From Arabidopsis thaliana (lineage: Eukaryota; Streptophyta; Magnoliopsida; Brassicales; Brassicaceae): a stretch of 64,000 bases of DNA. Made by a program: the position numbers and the translations under genes. The stretch covers positions 18,513,443-18,577,442 of the forward strand of contig NC_003071.7 of assembly GCF_000001735.4 (NCBI RefSeq). Reading direction: 5' to 3'. How positions within the stretch are numbered: position 1 is the first letter of the stretch; each line of letters opens with the position of its first letter. Positions 50,714 to 63,314 of the stretch are shown here, in pieces. A model generated the notes under the pieces. It was not told the origin of the DNA, did not search any database, and saw nothing but the letters and a program-made list of their open reading frames with translations.

Positions 50714-53700
50714 ATGTCGGGGTTTCCATTTGGTCAATCCAATTCCGTTGGAGGATTCTCATTCGGATCTTCTTCTGCAACTAATTCCTCTTCTGCTTCA
50801 TCTACCACTTCTCCGTTATCTTTCTCCTTTAACCAATCTTCAAACCCTAGCTCCACCGGATTCGGTTTCGGATCCTCCGTATCATCAACTCCTGCTTCCT
50901 CCACTACTCCATCGTTTGGATTCGGAGCTTCCTCTACTCCTTCCTTCGGATTCGGTTCTTCTGCTTCTTCATCGACTCCATCGTTCGGATTCGGATCTTC
51001 TGCCTCCGTGACTCCTGCTTCCACAACTCCATCGTTTGGATTTGGAACCGCCGCTTCTTCATCTGCTCCTGCTCCGTCGCTGTTTGGTTCATCTACCACC
51101 AATGCTTCTTCAGCTGCTCCTGGTTCTTCTCCTTTCGGATTTGTAACTTCCTCGGCCTCTTCCACCGCAACTCCATCGTCATCTCTATTTGGAGCTCCCG
51201 CTTCTTCCGCCGCAACTCCATCGTCATCTCCATTCGGAGCTGCTCCAGCCAGTGGTTCAACACCTCTCTTTGGATCTTCCCCTTCCTTATTCTCTGCTCC
51301 TTCATCTGCCTCCGCCTCTAATTCTTCTCTCTTCGGAGCATCCTCATCCGCCGCTACTTCAACATCTCCTCTTTTCGGCGCGCCATCATCAGCCACCGGC
51401 GCAACACCGTCCTTTAGCGTGGCCTCATCAGCACCTGGCTCCTCATCATCCATCTTTGGAGCTACCGGCTCGTCACCTTCCTTCAGTGTTGCCTCATCAG
51501 CCTCTGGCTCCTCACCGTCAATCTTTGGAGCTACCGGTTCTTCACCGTTCTTTGGTTCGTCTTCTTCAGCCGGTTCAACTCCGTCTCTCTTTGCATCTTC
51601 CTCGTCAGGCGCAACAACTTCTTCACCATCCCCGTTTGGAGTATCCACCTTCAATTCCTCATCTACATCCAATACCTCGAATGCCTCAGCTTCTCCATTC
51701 TCCGCTTCTACCGGGTTCTCTTTCTTGAAAAGCACTGCAAGTTCGACCACCAGCTCCACCACTCCTTCTGCTCCTCCACAAACGGCTTCATCTTCGTCCT
51801 CCTTCTCATTTGGTACATCCGCCAATTCAGGTTTTAACCTTTCAACCGGAAGCTCCGCAGCACCTGCATCTAGCACATCCGGAGCAGTGTTTTCCATTGC
51901 AACCACCACTACTACTTCTTCTTCGACTCCGGCTGCTACTAGTGCACCAGCTTCTTCAGCTCCCGCTTCTACAATGGCTTTCCCTTCTTTTGGTGTGACT
52001 TCATCTGCAACCAACACCACTCCGGCTAGCTCCGCTGCTACATTCAGTACTACAGGATTTGGTTTGGCTAGCTCGACTCCTGCCACTGGATCTACGAACT
52101 CTTTTACTGGGTTTGCTGTACCGAAGACATCAACACCTGCATCATCTTCACAACCACAAACTACTAGTCCTGCATTCTCATTCAGTAAGTTGTTTTTATG
52201 TTTTGTCTCAGGATTTGTTTGTGATTTTGCCTATCCCATTTGCTACGATGATTAGGAATAACAATTTAGAGAATTATGGGAATCATTGATTAGGATTAGA
52301 TATGTGATCGATGTACTTGATCTACCTTAATCTATATATACGCGTTATTATGCTTTGGCTTGCCTTCTGCTTATAGTCTATGACATGAATACATATATAC
52401 CTGCCCAGTTGTTTTACCGATCAGAAGCTATAGTTTTTTCTTTTCTTTCTGAAGGAAATATTGTTGTTGTTCAGGTCTCCCATCTTCGACTTCTACTACT
52501 GCTCCTGCTACTAGTTCTGCTACTACAACACAGACAACTCTTGTTGTTCCTTCAAGTAGTGGGTATGCTTTTTTCATATTTTGACCAGCACATAATGACC
52601 AAAACGGCTGTACATGTTCTACATTCACCTTGATTATGTTGTTGCTGATGTTACTTTAATATGTTTCTTGTTATTTATTAGGACGAGCACAGCTGTTGCT
52701 CCAGTGGCTGGTTCTCCAAAGTTGCCATCTGAAATAACTGGCAAAACTGTTGAGGAGGTAGATAGATCTTTTCCCTCTTCTACATTTATCCTTTTAGCCA
52801 TGTTATATATATAATATTCAAAAATGCTGGTTATTTGTAGATTATCAAGGAGTGGAATACTGAGCTACAAGAGCGCACAGGGAGATTCCGGAAACAGGCA
52901 AATGCAATAGCAGAGTGGGATAAGCGGATCTTGCAAAACCGTGATGTTCTTTTGAGACTTGAGGTGAAAAAACTTTGTCATATTATGGAGTCTCTGTTAA
53001 AATTTCTTTCCGTTATGAATCTTTCTTCAGAGACATTGTTCTGAGCTGACCTCTGAGTTTGTATGTTTAGCTCATACAGGCCTCTACTCTATAATTAGCT
53101 CATTCTTTTTGTGTACTTGACCAACAAACAGATTGAAGTTGCAAAAGTGGTTGAAACCCAATCTAGCTTGGAACGACAGCTGGAATTAATCGAGACTCAT
53201 CAGCAAGAGGTATGCAATAAAACTATTACATCTCTATGTTAATCTTTAAATGAGGTTTCTGATTGTAACTTGCAGCGGGAAATCATGTGTGCCTTATCTG
53301 TGGGAAATCAATATATCTCTTGTTCATCATCTCTCTCAGTCGCACTCTTTTTTTATCTGACATGGAGATTGTCTACCTTCTACCTCGCTTAATTCGAAAT
53401 TGGGCAAGTCAAATACCAAAGCCACTGTGCTAATCATTTGGATTCTCTGTTTCTGTTTAAGGTTGACAAGGCTTTGCAAAGCATGGAGGAAGAGGCTGAG
53501 CGTATATATAATGACGAGCGGAAATCACTTCTGGACGATGAAGCAGCATCAACTAGAGATGCAATGTGAGAACTATTTGCATCATTACCTTTCTGCTTCA
53601 TATTATTCTGATGAATAATGAAAGAAAACCCACAGACACGGAAACAAATATGATTTGATCTATGCTTAGAAGAATTAGCTCTATCATGCGCATCCCATCC

Positions 53701-54190
53701 TGATTCTATGCTTTCTTACAATATACTTTGTTTTTTCATCCCAGGTATGAACAGTCTGAGCTAGTAGAAAGAGAACTGGAGCATATGACTGAACAAATCA
53801 GATCGATTATACAATCCGTAAATGCAAACCAGGTAACGCAGTAACTTATCATATACTATTCGTTTGCTTTTGCTGGGAACATACATCATAAACATGTTTG
53901 TGTGGAAACAGGGTGGAGAACTTGAAGCGATAGATGGGATGAGTCCACTTGATGTAGTTGTCAGAATCTTGAACAATCAACTCAGTTCCTTAATGTGGAT
54001 TGATGAGAAAGTAAGTTTTTTAAATTTGTCTTCTACGCATTGTTACAATAACTACAATTGTGTTTTAACTTGCAACATTTATTTGAACATTGAACAGGCA
54101 GAGGAATTCTCTTCTCGGATTCAAAAAATCGCATTGCAAGGTTCGGGTGGAGATCGTGAATTGATGGCTCCAAAGCACTGGATGTCTTGA
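50714..54190 (+). CDS. NUP62: Nucleoporin NUP62 (Nsp1-type, central channel)
   Basis: Nine exons: 50714-52184, 52475-52562, 52682-52757, 52841-52963, 53132-53209, 53462-53565, 53745-53832, 53912-54010 and 54098-54190, giving 739 residues. Exon 1 codes about 490 residues of Ser/Thr/Ala-rich FG repeats (FGFG, SLFG, SPFG, FGSS), the disordered permeability barrier of the nuclear pore. The last 195 residues form coiled coils (Nsp1_C domain, from about IIKEWNTELQERT) that assemble with NUP54 and NUP58 and anchor the channel. The Arabidopsis gene is essential in embryos and affects auxin sensitivity and flowering when reduced. A GA-rich leader (GAAGAGAAGAGAAGAG) precedes the ATG. Confidence 0.97.
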
Positions 54191-54443
54191 TAAGAATTAC
54201 AAAAACCACATAATCTCAGGAAATGGATTATCTTCTTGTAGTTTTCGTGTTATTTTTTCTATGAAAAAGAAGAGAGGTCTGATTTTACCATAAATATTTG
54301 TATCATTGAACACTATTGATTGACTGGTAGTTTGTTGTTGTTATCCCAAGTTTCTTCTAATTACTTTTTCATCACAATGTACACCGCCTAAAGAGGGTAA
54401 AACGACGACGTGGCGTCTATCTTTCGGATTTGTTTTCTTAATC
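54191..54443. other. Intergenic, NUP62 3' end to PLAC8 promoter
   Basis: Only about 400 bp separate the NUP62 stop from the next start codon. The first half is 3'UTR-like. The sequence near 54400 (AAAACGACGACG) may be the PLAC8 core promoter. Confidence 0.45.
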
Positions 54444-54518
54444 ATGAGAAGACTTTCTCACATGGATATAGACGAGTCACGACGACTCACGCGTATCGAA
54501 ACAAAACGTTGTTGTTAG
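54444..54518 (+). promoter_or_regulatory. Possible upstream ORF in the PLAC8 leader
   Basis: An ATG 159 nt before the PLAC8 start opens a 24-codon frame ending in TAG. If transcription begins upstream of it, the ORF could lower translation of the main frame. The transcription start is not visible from sequence. Confidence 0.35.
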
Positions 54519-54602
54519 AGAGAAAATTCCAGTTCTTGGATTCCGGCGACCTCATTGGTGAAAGATCTTCAGAGATTATTATATTTCTCTTGACCGGTTT
54601 CG

Positions 54603-56173
54603 ATGGCGGATGGAAACGCCAGTTCGCGTTACGTGAAATTGAGGAAAGAGCAGGCTCCTGTCGAAGAAGATATCACACCCGGTGAACTCAATCAGCCCAT
54701 TGATGTTCCTCAGGTACGTTAGATTCTCCCTCCCTGCATTACTCTTAACGCACGTTTCTAGAGAACTCCGATCTCGTAATTCCTTTAGATCTGTACCTTA
54801 ATCGATTTGATGGCTTTGATAATCTGTGGTGGTAGAGTTCTTGTTGATCCCGATTGTTGTTTGTGTCGATCTCCACCTCTCGATGAGGTCTTAGAGATGA
54901 AATTTTTGTCCTGTTTGATTGAGGAATAGTGTAACTAGTCTCTGTTGATTTGATTTCTTTGATCAATCTTGAATTTCTCCGTGCATTAGATCCTTGTGAT
55001 GTGATATAGATTCTAGTAGTGCATATCTGTTGTGACATGAACATATAGCGATTTCTTATTGGCACCACTACCTGTTTTAAAGTTTTATGTATCAACACTG
55101 ATTAGTCTAGTCTCATCAAGCAACTATTAAAATAAGCCTAGAGTACTAGTAGTGTACGTTCCTTTGAGCTTCCTTATAAGAATGTGTGATGGAATCAAGA
55201 AACTAGAATCTTTCTCTGAATTTCTTCTGCTCTCACTATGGTAGTCATTGTAGTGTGGCGTCATGTATTACAACCACTCTACTGCTTTTTCTGTTTTTGA
55301 AATTGTTTACAGTTGAATGTCCGCAAGTGCCATGAATGTATGCAAGTTCTACCTGAAACCTATGAACCTCCTTCTGATGAAAACTGGACCACCGGCATTT
55401 TTGGTTGTGCTGAAGATCCAGAGAGCTGTAAGTTTTTCCTCTTTGTTTTGTAACTGTCCAAACAGATGATTCTTAATCACTTGTTCTTGTGCATGAGTTC
55501 CCTATTACTTTGGCGAAACGTTTCCATTGTAGTTCAATATGCACCTAAGGGACACTTTGAATCAATGCTATTGTATGATTTTGCAGGCAGGACTGGTCTC
55601 TTTTGTCCGTGTGTTCTGTTTGGGCGTAACATTGAAGCTGTGAGGGAAGAGATTCCTTGGACCCAACCATGTGTATGCCATGCTGTATGTGTCGAAGGAG
55701 GTATGGCACTTGCAGCAGTAACCGCACTCTTCAGTGGCTACATTGATCCACAAACAACAGTTGTGATCTGCGAAGGCCTCTTCTTTGCTTGGTGGATGTG
55801 TGGAATCTATTCAGGCTTGTTCCGCCAAGAACTCCAGAAGAAATATCATCTCAAGGTAAAGTAAAAATCCCACATCAGATCGTTCTCATATATCAGATAT
55901 TATCTCTGATTGATCTTTGTGATTATTTTGCAGAATGCGCCTTGTGATCATTGCATGGTTCACTGTTGCTTGCACTGGTGTGCTTTGTGCCAGGAACACA
56001 GGGAGATGAAGAATCATCTTTCTGATACAGAAGCCTCATCATCAACTACTATGGATCCTCCCCCAGTTCAAGAGATGAACACTGAGGAGAGAAGAGACGC
56101 TTCATCTTCTTCGTCCTCATCCCCATCATCTGCCAAAAGCCAACACAATGATCTCGAGATGGTCCCTCTATAG
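54603..56173 (+). CDS. PLAC8 family (cysteine-rich membrane) protein
   Basis: Four exons, 54603-54713, 55313-55427, 55587-55855 and 55934-56173, encode 244 residues. The cysteine-rich PLAC8 core has [15 protein letters not shown] then [15 protein letters not shown] (CPC at 82-84). A hydrophobic stretch follows ([16 protein letters not shown], then [21 protein letters not shown]; about 105-146), then the second cysteine block [25 protein letters not shown]. The C-terminal 45 residues are a Ser/Pro/Glu-rich tail. Relatives include plant cadmium resistance and cell-number regulator proteins at the plasma membrane, which share the CCXXXXCPC theme; here the first Cys pair is replaced by a single Cys. 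Function is not established. Confidence 0.93.
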
Positions 56174-56468
56174 GAAACGTTCCTTATTAATCTCTGCTGC
56201 TTATGCTTTAAGCTGTTTTTTCTGTGCAGAGAAGTTTTCGTACCAGATGACTCTATTGTCCTTAGGTTTTAAATATGCAAAAGTTTGTTCTAAGAACAAG
56301 TTCAATAGTACTCTTAAGTTTTACAGAACTTAAATTCATGACTTCATTGAATCTCTTGGAAGAAGGAAGAAAACTATTTTGTGATTAAACACTGCATGAT
56401 TGGTAAATTTGTTTCGTATTTCGTTATTTTGTTCTTTTTTATTATAAAACTTCAAAGTAATTACACAA

Positions 56469-56541
56469 GCACCCGTGGCCTAATGGATAAGGCGTTTGAC
56501 TTCTAATCAAGCGATTGTGGGTTCGAGTCCCACCGGGTGTG
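56469..56541 (+). tRNA. tRNA-Arg (anticodon TCT)
   Basis: A 73-nt cloverleaf with acceptor arm GCACCCG/CGGGTGT, D-arm GCC...GGC, anticodon stem TTTGA/TCAAG with loop CTTCTAA (anticodon TCT, reads AGA), T-arm GTGGG-TTCGAGT-CCCAC (B box GGTTCGAGTCC), and no intron. Upstream CAA triplets and a TATA-like stretch, with T-rich DNA downstream, are typical of plant polymerase III genes. Confidence 0.97.
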
Positions 56542-57146
56542 CTATTCTAATTTTACTGAAGCTGACGAAAACAAATTAGAATTTTACCCGACTTTTTGTT
56601 CCCTCACATTTTATCTGCTAAATTTTTTTCTGTCAGTAGTCATCACATCATGATCCAATACAAGGTTATGAGTTATAAAATGTTAATGTTACTAATTTTC
56701 GCACAAATGACTAAACTCAAAACACTGATGATGTTAGGAAACCAAAGATGAATTTACAAAGTGTTGACTGCACTAATCCAAAACTTCTTGTTTTGATACC
56801 TTGGACAAGTTGACCTTCTTACTTGCACCTCAGGCCTCAGCTTGACTATTGTCCCACGTTTGGCCTCTGTTCTCAGGTGGTATCCCCTATCAGTACTCCA
56901 GGGACGCCAGGGCCAAAAGCTTGGCATATTCAGGGAGTTTGCGGACCAGCTTTATTTCCCCAGAGGAAAAAAAATCACACACTCCCAAATCTTCATCCTC
57001 CATCGTGGTCAAGGCGTTTAGGCTCGGAGGCGGTTCTCCATGAAGCGTCGCCCAATGTGATAGCCACTCATGGGCTCTCACCATTTTTTTAAGAATAAAT
57101 TTTTCAAATTGATGAGATGAGAGATTCTGTTAAATTTTTTTTATTT
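56542..57146. other. Region with an orphan, coding-like minus-strand frame
   Basis: On the minus strand 57084-56890 reads MVRAHEWLSHWATLHGEPPP, LNALTTMEDEDLG and LVRKLPEYAKLLALASLEY. After a frame change it continues as RGYHLRTEAKRGTIVKLRPE, ending at a possible GTAAGA donor. The composition looks like real protein rather than noise, but I do not recognise the family. A frameshift or stop at about 56890 suggests a gene fragment or pseudogene. It lies between the tRNA and the second transposon. Confidence 0.35.
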
Positions 57147-58725
57147 TGCAGTGTCCAATAGTAGTCTCTCTTTATTGGGTTTTCATGAAAAAAATAAATT
57201 ATTAGTTCACACGTTTCCAACAACATTTTGCTGCTTCTTTAGTTCTCCCTTGAGCCCTCTCTTCAAGTTTGCGGATCCTAGCTTGCAATCCACAGAGGTA
57301 GTCCTGTTCGAAGCCATTAAAACAACGCCAAAAGTCAGAGTAGAGTGTAAAGAACTCAGATTCCAATTTGATGAATCTCCAAGAGCACAAGAGAAGTTAC
57401 AATGCAATTATAGATATGATAGGTTCTGTAAGTTACAATGCAATTTTTCTTGACAGACGCTCAATGTACCAAATAATGAACACTAAAGATATAGAAAAAT
57501 AAGGAAGCAAACAAGCACACAATGAAATAAGAGAGCAAACAAGTAAGTAATTAAAACAAGCAACGAATCAAAGAAGAAAATAAGGATCTTTTTAGACACT
57601 AGAAAAAATCATTCAACTATGAACTCTTTTCAAGATTTCTGTAACTACCAACCTTACACGATTGTCATGGCTAATTGCCATCTGTCAAACCTTGGTCCAT
57701 GTAGCTTGTTGAAGCTCAAATCACTGGAAAGTGGAAACTAGACACGAGTTACTTACATCATCAAAGACCCATTTTACAAGCTAAAGCAGATATCAAGACA
57801 ACAATTTCCATCGGTTGAACAACAAACTCTAAGCAAAAGCCACTATATCCAGAAGTTAGAAAATTTTAAAGTGTGTTTTTGACTTACAATTTTAAAGCCA
57901 CTATAATCAGGTAACCATTATAAAGTGTAACCCGTCTTCCTTCTGCCGTAATCTCACTGCACAACAATGCTTAAATTAGTAACACACTCTAGTTCATACA
58001 TCAAACAAGAAAAAGATGAATCTTTTAAGTGTGCCGGATATCAATTTCCTATAAAACACACACCTAGGAGAAAATACGTGCATCAAGCTAGAAAAACTTG
58101 AAGAAACACTAGTTAAATCTGCGATAGACAATGAATACTAACTTGAATAAACACTAATTAAATCTTCTTCCAAGAGATGTACGTGACATGAACATATATG
58201 ACAAATCCAGTGAGATTCAACACAAATTAACACAAATCCATCATCAATTAACACATCTACTCAAACCCATCATCAATTAACACAAACCTAGAACCTCAAA
58301 GGGCTAGGCTAGAAGAACTTACAATCGACGTGACCACCGCCTTCGAGAAGGATGAATCCGGCCCAACCATTGCTCTTGCGCAACCACTGCTCATACAACA
58401 TATCGACTGCTTAAATTCAACCCGCAATCGTCGGAGCAAACGACCGGCTCCGTCGCCATCACCAGCGTTTTCATTGTCGTTTGGTTTCGAGAGAGTTTCG
58501 CGAAAAATAGAAATTGACAAAGTATTTTCCTTCAGGCGTTTTTTTTTTTTCAGTTTTGTCAAACAAAACATCCAAAACGTGACACGTACACGTCTCTCTT
58601 CTCTTTCAAAGTTTCTCTCAAGAGAGACAGCTCTCTCTGTAAAAACGATTTCTGATTTAATTTTTCACAATTTTATTCTGAGAACCCACTGAGAGAACTC
58701 TAATATCAAGCCATTGGAGATGCTC
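57147..58725. mobile_element. Second Harbinger-like non-autonomous element
   Basis: The right end, read as its reverse complement, is TTA then GAGCATCTCCAATGGCTTGA, the typical plant Harbinger terminus (TTA at 58726-58728 in complement). The left end near 57147 reads TTGCAGTGTCCAATAGTAG, a diverged partner; both ends continue with (T)GGGTTTTC-like sequence. The left target duplication is no longer clear. The 1.6-kb interior has only short frames and a direct repeat CCATCATCAATTAACACA at 58238 and 58267. No transposase. Confidence 0.55.
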
Positions 58726-58780
58726 TAAGGTGAAGAATCAGAGATTAGAAGAGAGAAAAAGAAAGAAGAAGAAGACAAAG

Positions 58781-58836
58781 ATAACCCATCGGGTCCAAAT
58801 GTACTCCGGGTCAAATAACCCATCGGGTCCAAATGT
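58781..58836 (+). repeat. 22-bp direct repeat in the mtEF-G upstream region
   Basis: ATAACCCATCGGGTCCAAAT plus GT occurs at 58781-58802 and again identically at 58815-58836, period 34, within 190 bp of the EF-G start codon. The spacer also contains CCGGGTC. It lies in the promoter or leader. Confidence 0.95.
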
Positions 58837-58968
58837 TAAACCGGAAGTTTATCAAACCGAATCTGAACCAAAATTGATAATACAAACACACACACTCTCC
58901 TCAAGTCTCTCTCACAAAGAAAAGACTCAAACCCATTTTCCTAAAACCCTCGTCGTCCATACAAAGCC

Positions 58969-61900
58969 ATGGCGAGGTTTCCGACTTCTCCGGCGCCTAA
59001 CCTCCTCTTGAGACTCTTCTCGTCGAACAAACGGGCGTCATCTCCTACTGCCGCGCTTTTAACCGGAGATTTTCATCTGATTCGTCATTTCTCCGCCGGA
59101 ACCGCTGCTCGTGCGGTCAAGGATGAGAAGGAGCCATGGTGGAAAGAATCCATGGACAAGCTTCGCAACATCGGGATCTCAGCTCATATAGACTCTGGAA
59201 AGACTACGTTGACTGAGCGTGTTCTGTTCTATACCGGTCGGATCCATGAGATCCATGAAGTCAGAGGTAGAGATGGCGTCGGCGCTAAAATGGACTCTAT
59301 GGACTTGGAGCGAGAGAAAGGTATCACTATCCAGTCAGCCGCTACTTACTGTACTTGGAAGGATTACAAGGTGAGGAGATAGAAAAAAAGATCTTCCTTG
59401 TGGATTCTGTGATTCTAATTTCTTCTCAGATTCGTCAAAATTGGCCTTGGTTGTTTAATTGTGTAGTAATCCTATTGCATTGAGCTTTGAAATTTGTTGT
59501 TATGATTGTTGTCAGGTTAATATAATTGATACTCCTGGTCACGTTGACTTCACCATTGAAGTGGAGAGGGCTTTACGTGTACTAGACGGTGCGATTCTAG
59601 TCCTATGCAGTGTGGGTGGTGTACAGAGTCAGTCTATTACGGTAGATAGGCAAATGAGGAGATATGAAGTCCCGAGAGTTGCGTTTATTAACAAGCTTGA
59701 TAGAATGGGAGCAGATCCATGGAAAGTCTTGAACCAAGTGTGTAAAACTATGATCATTCTATTTTTAGTTATTGAATGAGTTTGATCAAGTTTAGCTTTA
59801 CTGGTTATAACTTCTTCTTTTTTTTACTTCACTAGGCAAGAGCTAAGCTTCGACATCATAGTGCAGCTGTGCAAGTGCCCATTGGTCTAGAAGAAAATTT
59901 CCAGGGTCTTATAGACCTTATTCATGTGAAAGCTTATTTCTTTCATGGATCAAGCGGGTTTGTGTTACAATACTTTTTTTTAGAATTTGCTTATATTGTA
60001 ATGGGGCATCTGTATGTGTTGTGACATTTTTATTTTCTATAAATTGCAGTGAGAATGTTGTGGCTGGTGATATTCCTGCTGATATGGAGGGTTTGGTTGG
60101 GGATAAGAGGAGAGAATTGATAGAGACAGTCTCTGAAGTTGATGATGTACTCGCCGAGAAATTTCTGAATGATGAACCTGTATCTGCTGCTGAGCTTGAG
60201 GTTTGTTCTTTTTCATTTTGGTTTGAAAGCAAATTCTTTGCGTGAAATAGATCAAATGGTTCCTGGAAAATAGATAGATATTGTTGGCAACTTATGATGT
60301 TTAGTTAGTTGATTTCACTCAACAGATATCAATCCCAAGGGACTAATGAACATGTGGATTCTAGCTTGCCTTAGGTATTGTCTTAAATTCGTAGTGTTAT
60401 CTTTCATTCCTAGCGTCCAAGAATTGCCGTGTTTGTATATTATTACTCTTTTACTTGCATTTTGTTACTGTAACTTTTGTGGTCTGCTGTATATATGTGC
60501 AGGAAGCTATTCGTAGAGCTACCATAGCACAAAAGTTTGTTCCTGTATTTATGGGTAGTGCATTCAAAAACAAGGTAATTGATTTTTGGAATCCAAAGAT
60601 GATATATGCGCAAGTTTGGATGATATATTCACTTACGTTTCTCCTTGCCCTCTTGTGTCTGTATTAAAAAGTTTTCATCATCTGCCGTGCTCCCTTTTTT
60701 TTTTAATCTGCAGGGAGTACAACCTCTACTAGATGGTGTTGTCAGTTTTCTCCCTTCTCCAAATGAAGTCAATAACTATGCTCTTGACCAGAATAATAAT
60801 GAAGAGAGGGTACTCAACTTGTAATTTTGTTTTACTGGAGAAAATGTACTGGTTCTAAATAATTGAGTTTCAGGTAACCTTGACTGGATCTCCAGATGGA
60901 CCTCTTGTGGCGCTGGCTTTCAAATTAGAGGAGGGTCGTTTTGGTCAATTGACATATTTGAGGTAAATGTTGAATCTCCCTCTTGATTATATTGCTGTGT
61001 TTACTAAATATTAAAAGTATTTTGTGCCTTTCTGTCATATGACTAAATTGGTGAATGCTGAATCCTAATTCATGTTGTTGGTTGTTATGAAGAGTTTACG
61101 AAGGTGTGATTAAGAAAGGTGATTTTATCATAAATGTCAACACTGGGAAGAGAATTAAGGTTAGTTCTTGCATCTTAGTGTTGCTTTGAGTTTTTCAACG
61201 CCATGAAGTATTGTGCATAAATTTATACCAAATTACACTGAGTAAGTATAGTTTTCTACTTGTCCCTCATCTGTCATGAATACTTTTTTCATAGAAGCAA
61301 AATGTCTGAAAGTCAGACCACTTTGTCATATATTTTATCTCAACCCTTGCAAGTAGTGCATGTGATGTTTGATTTTGCCTAAAGGTTATTCAATGTTTCT
61401 TGGTGTAGGTTCCACGCTTGGTCCGTATGCATTCGAATGATATGGAGGTTAGTTGAAGTTTATTTTTCTCCTTAAGATTCCATTATGGTAGCTCCGTGGT
61501 GGCAACTATAGTGCCATGTGACTGGATTCTAAATTTTTATTCTATTTTCAGGATATTCAAGAGGCACACGCTGGACAAATTGTAGCTGTGTTTGGTATTG
61601 AGTGTGCATCAGGTACAGTAAAATATTCTTCCGTACTTGTTCGAACTTAACATAATTTGCTTCTCTGGGGATGAAATTCTGATATTGTGTTTGTTGTTGG
61701 GTCAATTTTCCTAAATCAGGTGATACATTTACGGATGGATCAGTCAAGTACACAATGACATCGATGAACGTTCCTGAACCTGTTATGTCCTTAGCTGTTC
61801 AACCAGTTTCAAAAGATTCTGGAGGACAGGTAACTTCTGTGAACTTTGAAGCTAAAACAGCAACATATTTTTCCTTCAATTCTGGTTTTAAACATTTGCA

Positions 61901-63314
61901 ACTGAAATCTATTTTTTGGTGTTAGTTCTCGAAAGCATTGAATCGATTCCAGAAAGAGGATCCTACTTTCCGTGTGGGTTTGGATCCCGAGAGTGGCCAG
62001 GTATCATCTAAAAACTCTTTTGCTTCTCAGCACCTCTCTCTTAATTCACCCCATAGTATTTAACATTGATGATTCTTCCATTTATCCTTCATGGGACAGA
62101 CGATTATTTCTGGTATGGGGGAATTGCATTTGGACATCTATGTTGAACGCATGCGAAGAGAATATAAGGTGCCTGCCTGACTTTAAACCTTCCCAATGTT
62201 CTCACTCTATTGCTTCTCGACAAAACCCTTATTTCTGCTTATTTTTGGAAATATCAAATAGGTTGATGCGACTGTGGGCAAACCCCGTGTCAATTTTAGG
62301 GAGACTATTACTCAGCGGGCAGAGTTTGATTATTTACATAAGAAGCAAAGTGGAGGAGCAGGTCAATACGGTAGAGTTACAGGGTGAGTATCAAAAACTT
62401 ATAGACCCTAAATGATGTGGTATGGATCCCTGCTAAACCATTCCTAACGATGTGTATAATTGTTAGGTACGTGGAACCGCTACCACCAGGCTCTAAAGAG
62501 AAGTTTGAATTTGAAAACATGATTGTTGGACAAGCAATTCCGTCTGGTTTTATTCCAGCAATTGAGAAAGGTTTCAAAGAAGCTGCAAACTCGTGAGTGA
62601 TCTTGGTCTCTCAAATTCTTTGTCTTTCTCAATTTCTACTTTTTTCTCTTGTTTTGGTTGAGGAAATGTTGTTGTAAGTGATAGTGAAACGCCCTATTCC
62701 ATTGCAGGGGCTCACTAATTGGTCACCCTGTAGAGAATCTTAGAATAGTATTGACAGATGGAGCTTCACACGCGGTAGATTCCAGTGAACTTGCGTTTAA
62801 AATGGCTGCAATATACGCATTCAGACTGTGTTATACAGCAGCTAGACCGGTGATTCTAGAACCTGTTATGCTGGTCGAGTTGAAAGTACCAACAGAGTTT
62901 CAGGGCACTGTTGCTGGTGACATCAACAAGTAAACTCTAAAAACTCTAAACCCTTTAACAATACCATTTCTTTCTCCTTGTCCTATTAGTATAATAAGTC
63001 AAACTTGTTTCAATTTCAGGAGGAAAGGTATAATCGTTGGAAACGATCAAGAGGGTGATGATTCAGTAATCACTGCTAATGTAAGAACCAATATAGAAAG
63101 CAAAGTTTCCTTTATCAACAGTAATTAACAACACGTAATGTGTGTTTATTAACAGGTGCCTTTGAACAACATGTTTGGCTACTCCACTTCTCTCCGGTCC
63201 ATGACACAAGGAAAAGGAGAATTCACGATGGAATACAAAGAACATTCTGCTGTGTCCAATGAAGTCCAGGCTCAGCTCGTCAATGCTTATAGCGCCAGCA
63301 AAGCTACTGAATAA
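58969..63314 (+). CDS. Mitochondrial translation elongation factor G
   Basis: Eighteen exons: 58969-59370, 59516-59737, 59836-59957, 60050-60200, 60503-60574, 60714-60809, 60874-60962, 61093-61159, 61409-61447, 61552-61612, 61720-61829, 61926-62000, 62100-62168, 62262-62383, 62467-62592, 62708-62929, 63020-63080 and 63156-63314, giving 754 residues. The first 50 residues are basic and Ser/Ala-rich, as in a mitochondrial presequence. GTPase motifs: G1 AHIDSGKT (72-79), G2 [10 protein letters not shown]3 DTPGH (139-143), G4 NKLD (193-196). Domains II to V follow ([21 protein letters not shown] in III, QYGRVTGYVEP in [22 protein letters not shown] in V). It catalyses GTP-driven translocation on mitochondrial ribosomes. 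Confidence 0.97.

Noticed and set aside
50734..52086. 450-codon open frame on the minus strand opposite NUP62 exon 1
   Set aside because: It mirrors the Ser/Thr/Ala-rich FG repeat codons and yields a Glu/Ala/Val-rich sequence without domains; a compositional shadow.
54410..54685. 91-codon frame overlapping the PLAC8 start
   Set aside because: Begins with GTG and runs out of frame with the PLAC8 start codon; only the ATG-initiated 24-codon ORF inside it is worth noting.
57202..57453. Overlapping 60-100-codon frames inside the second transposon
   Set aside because: Frames on both strands overlap each other and none has a recognised domain or transposase motif.
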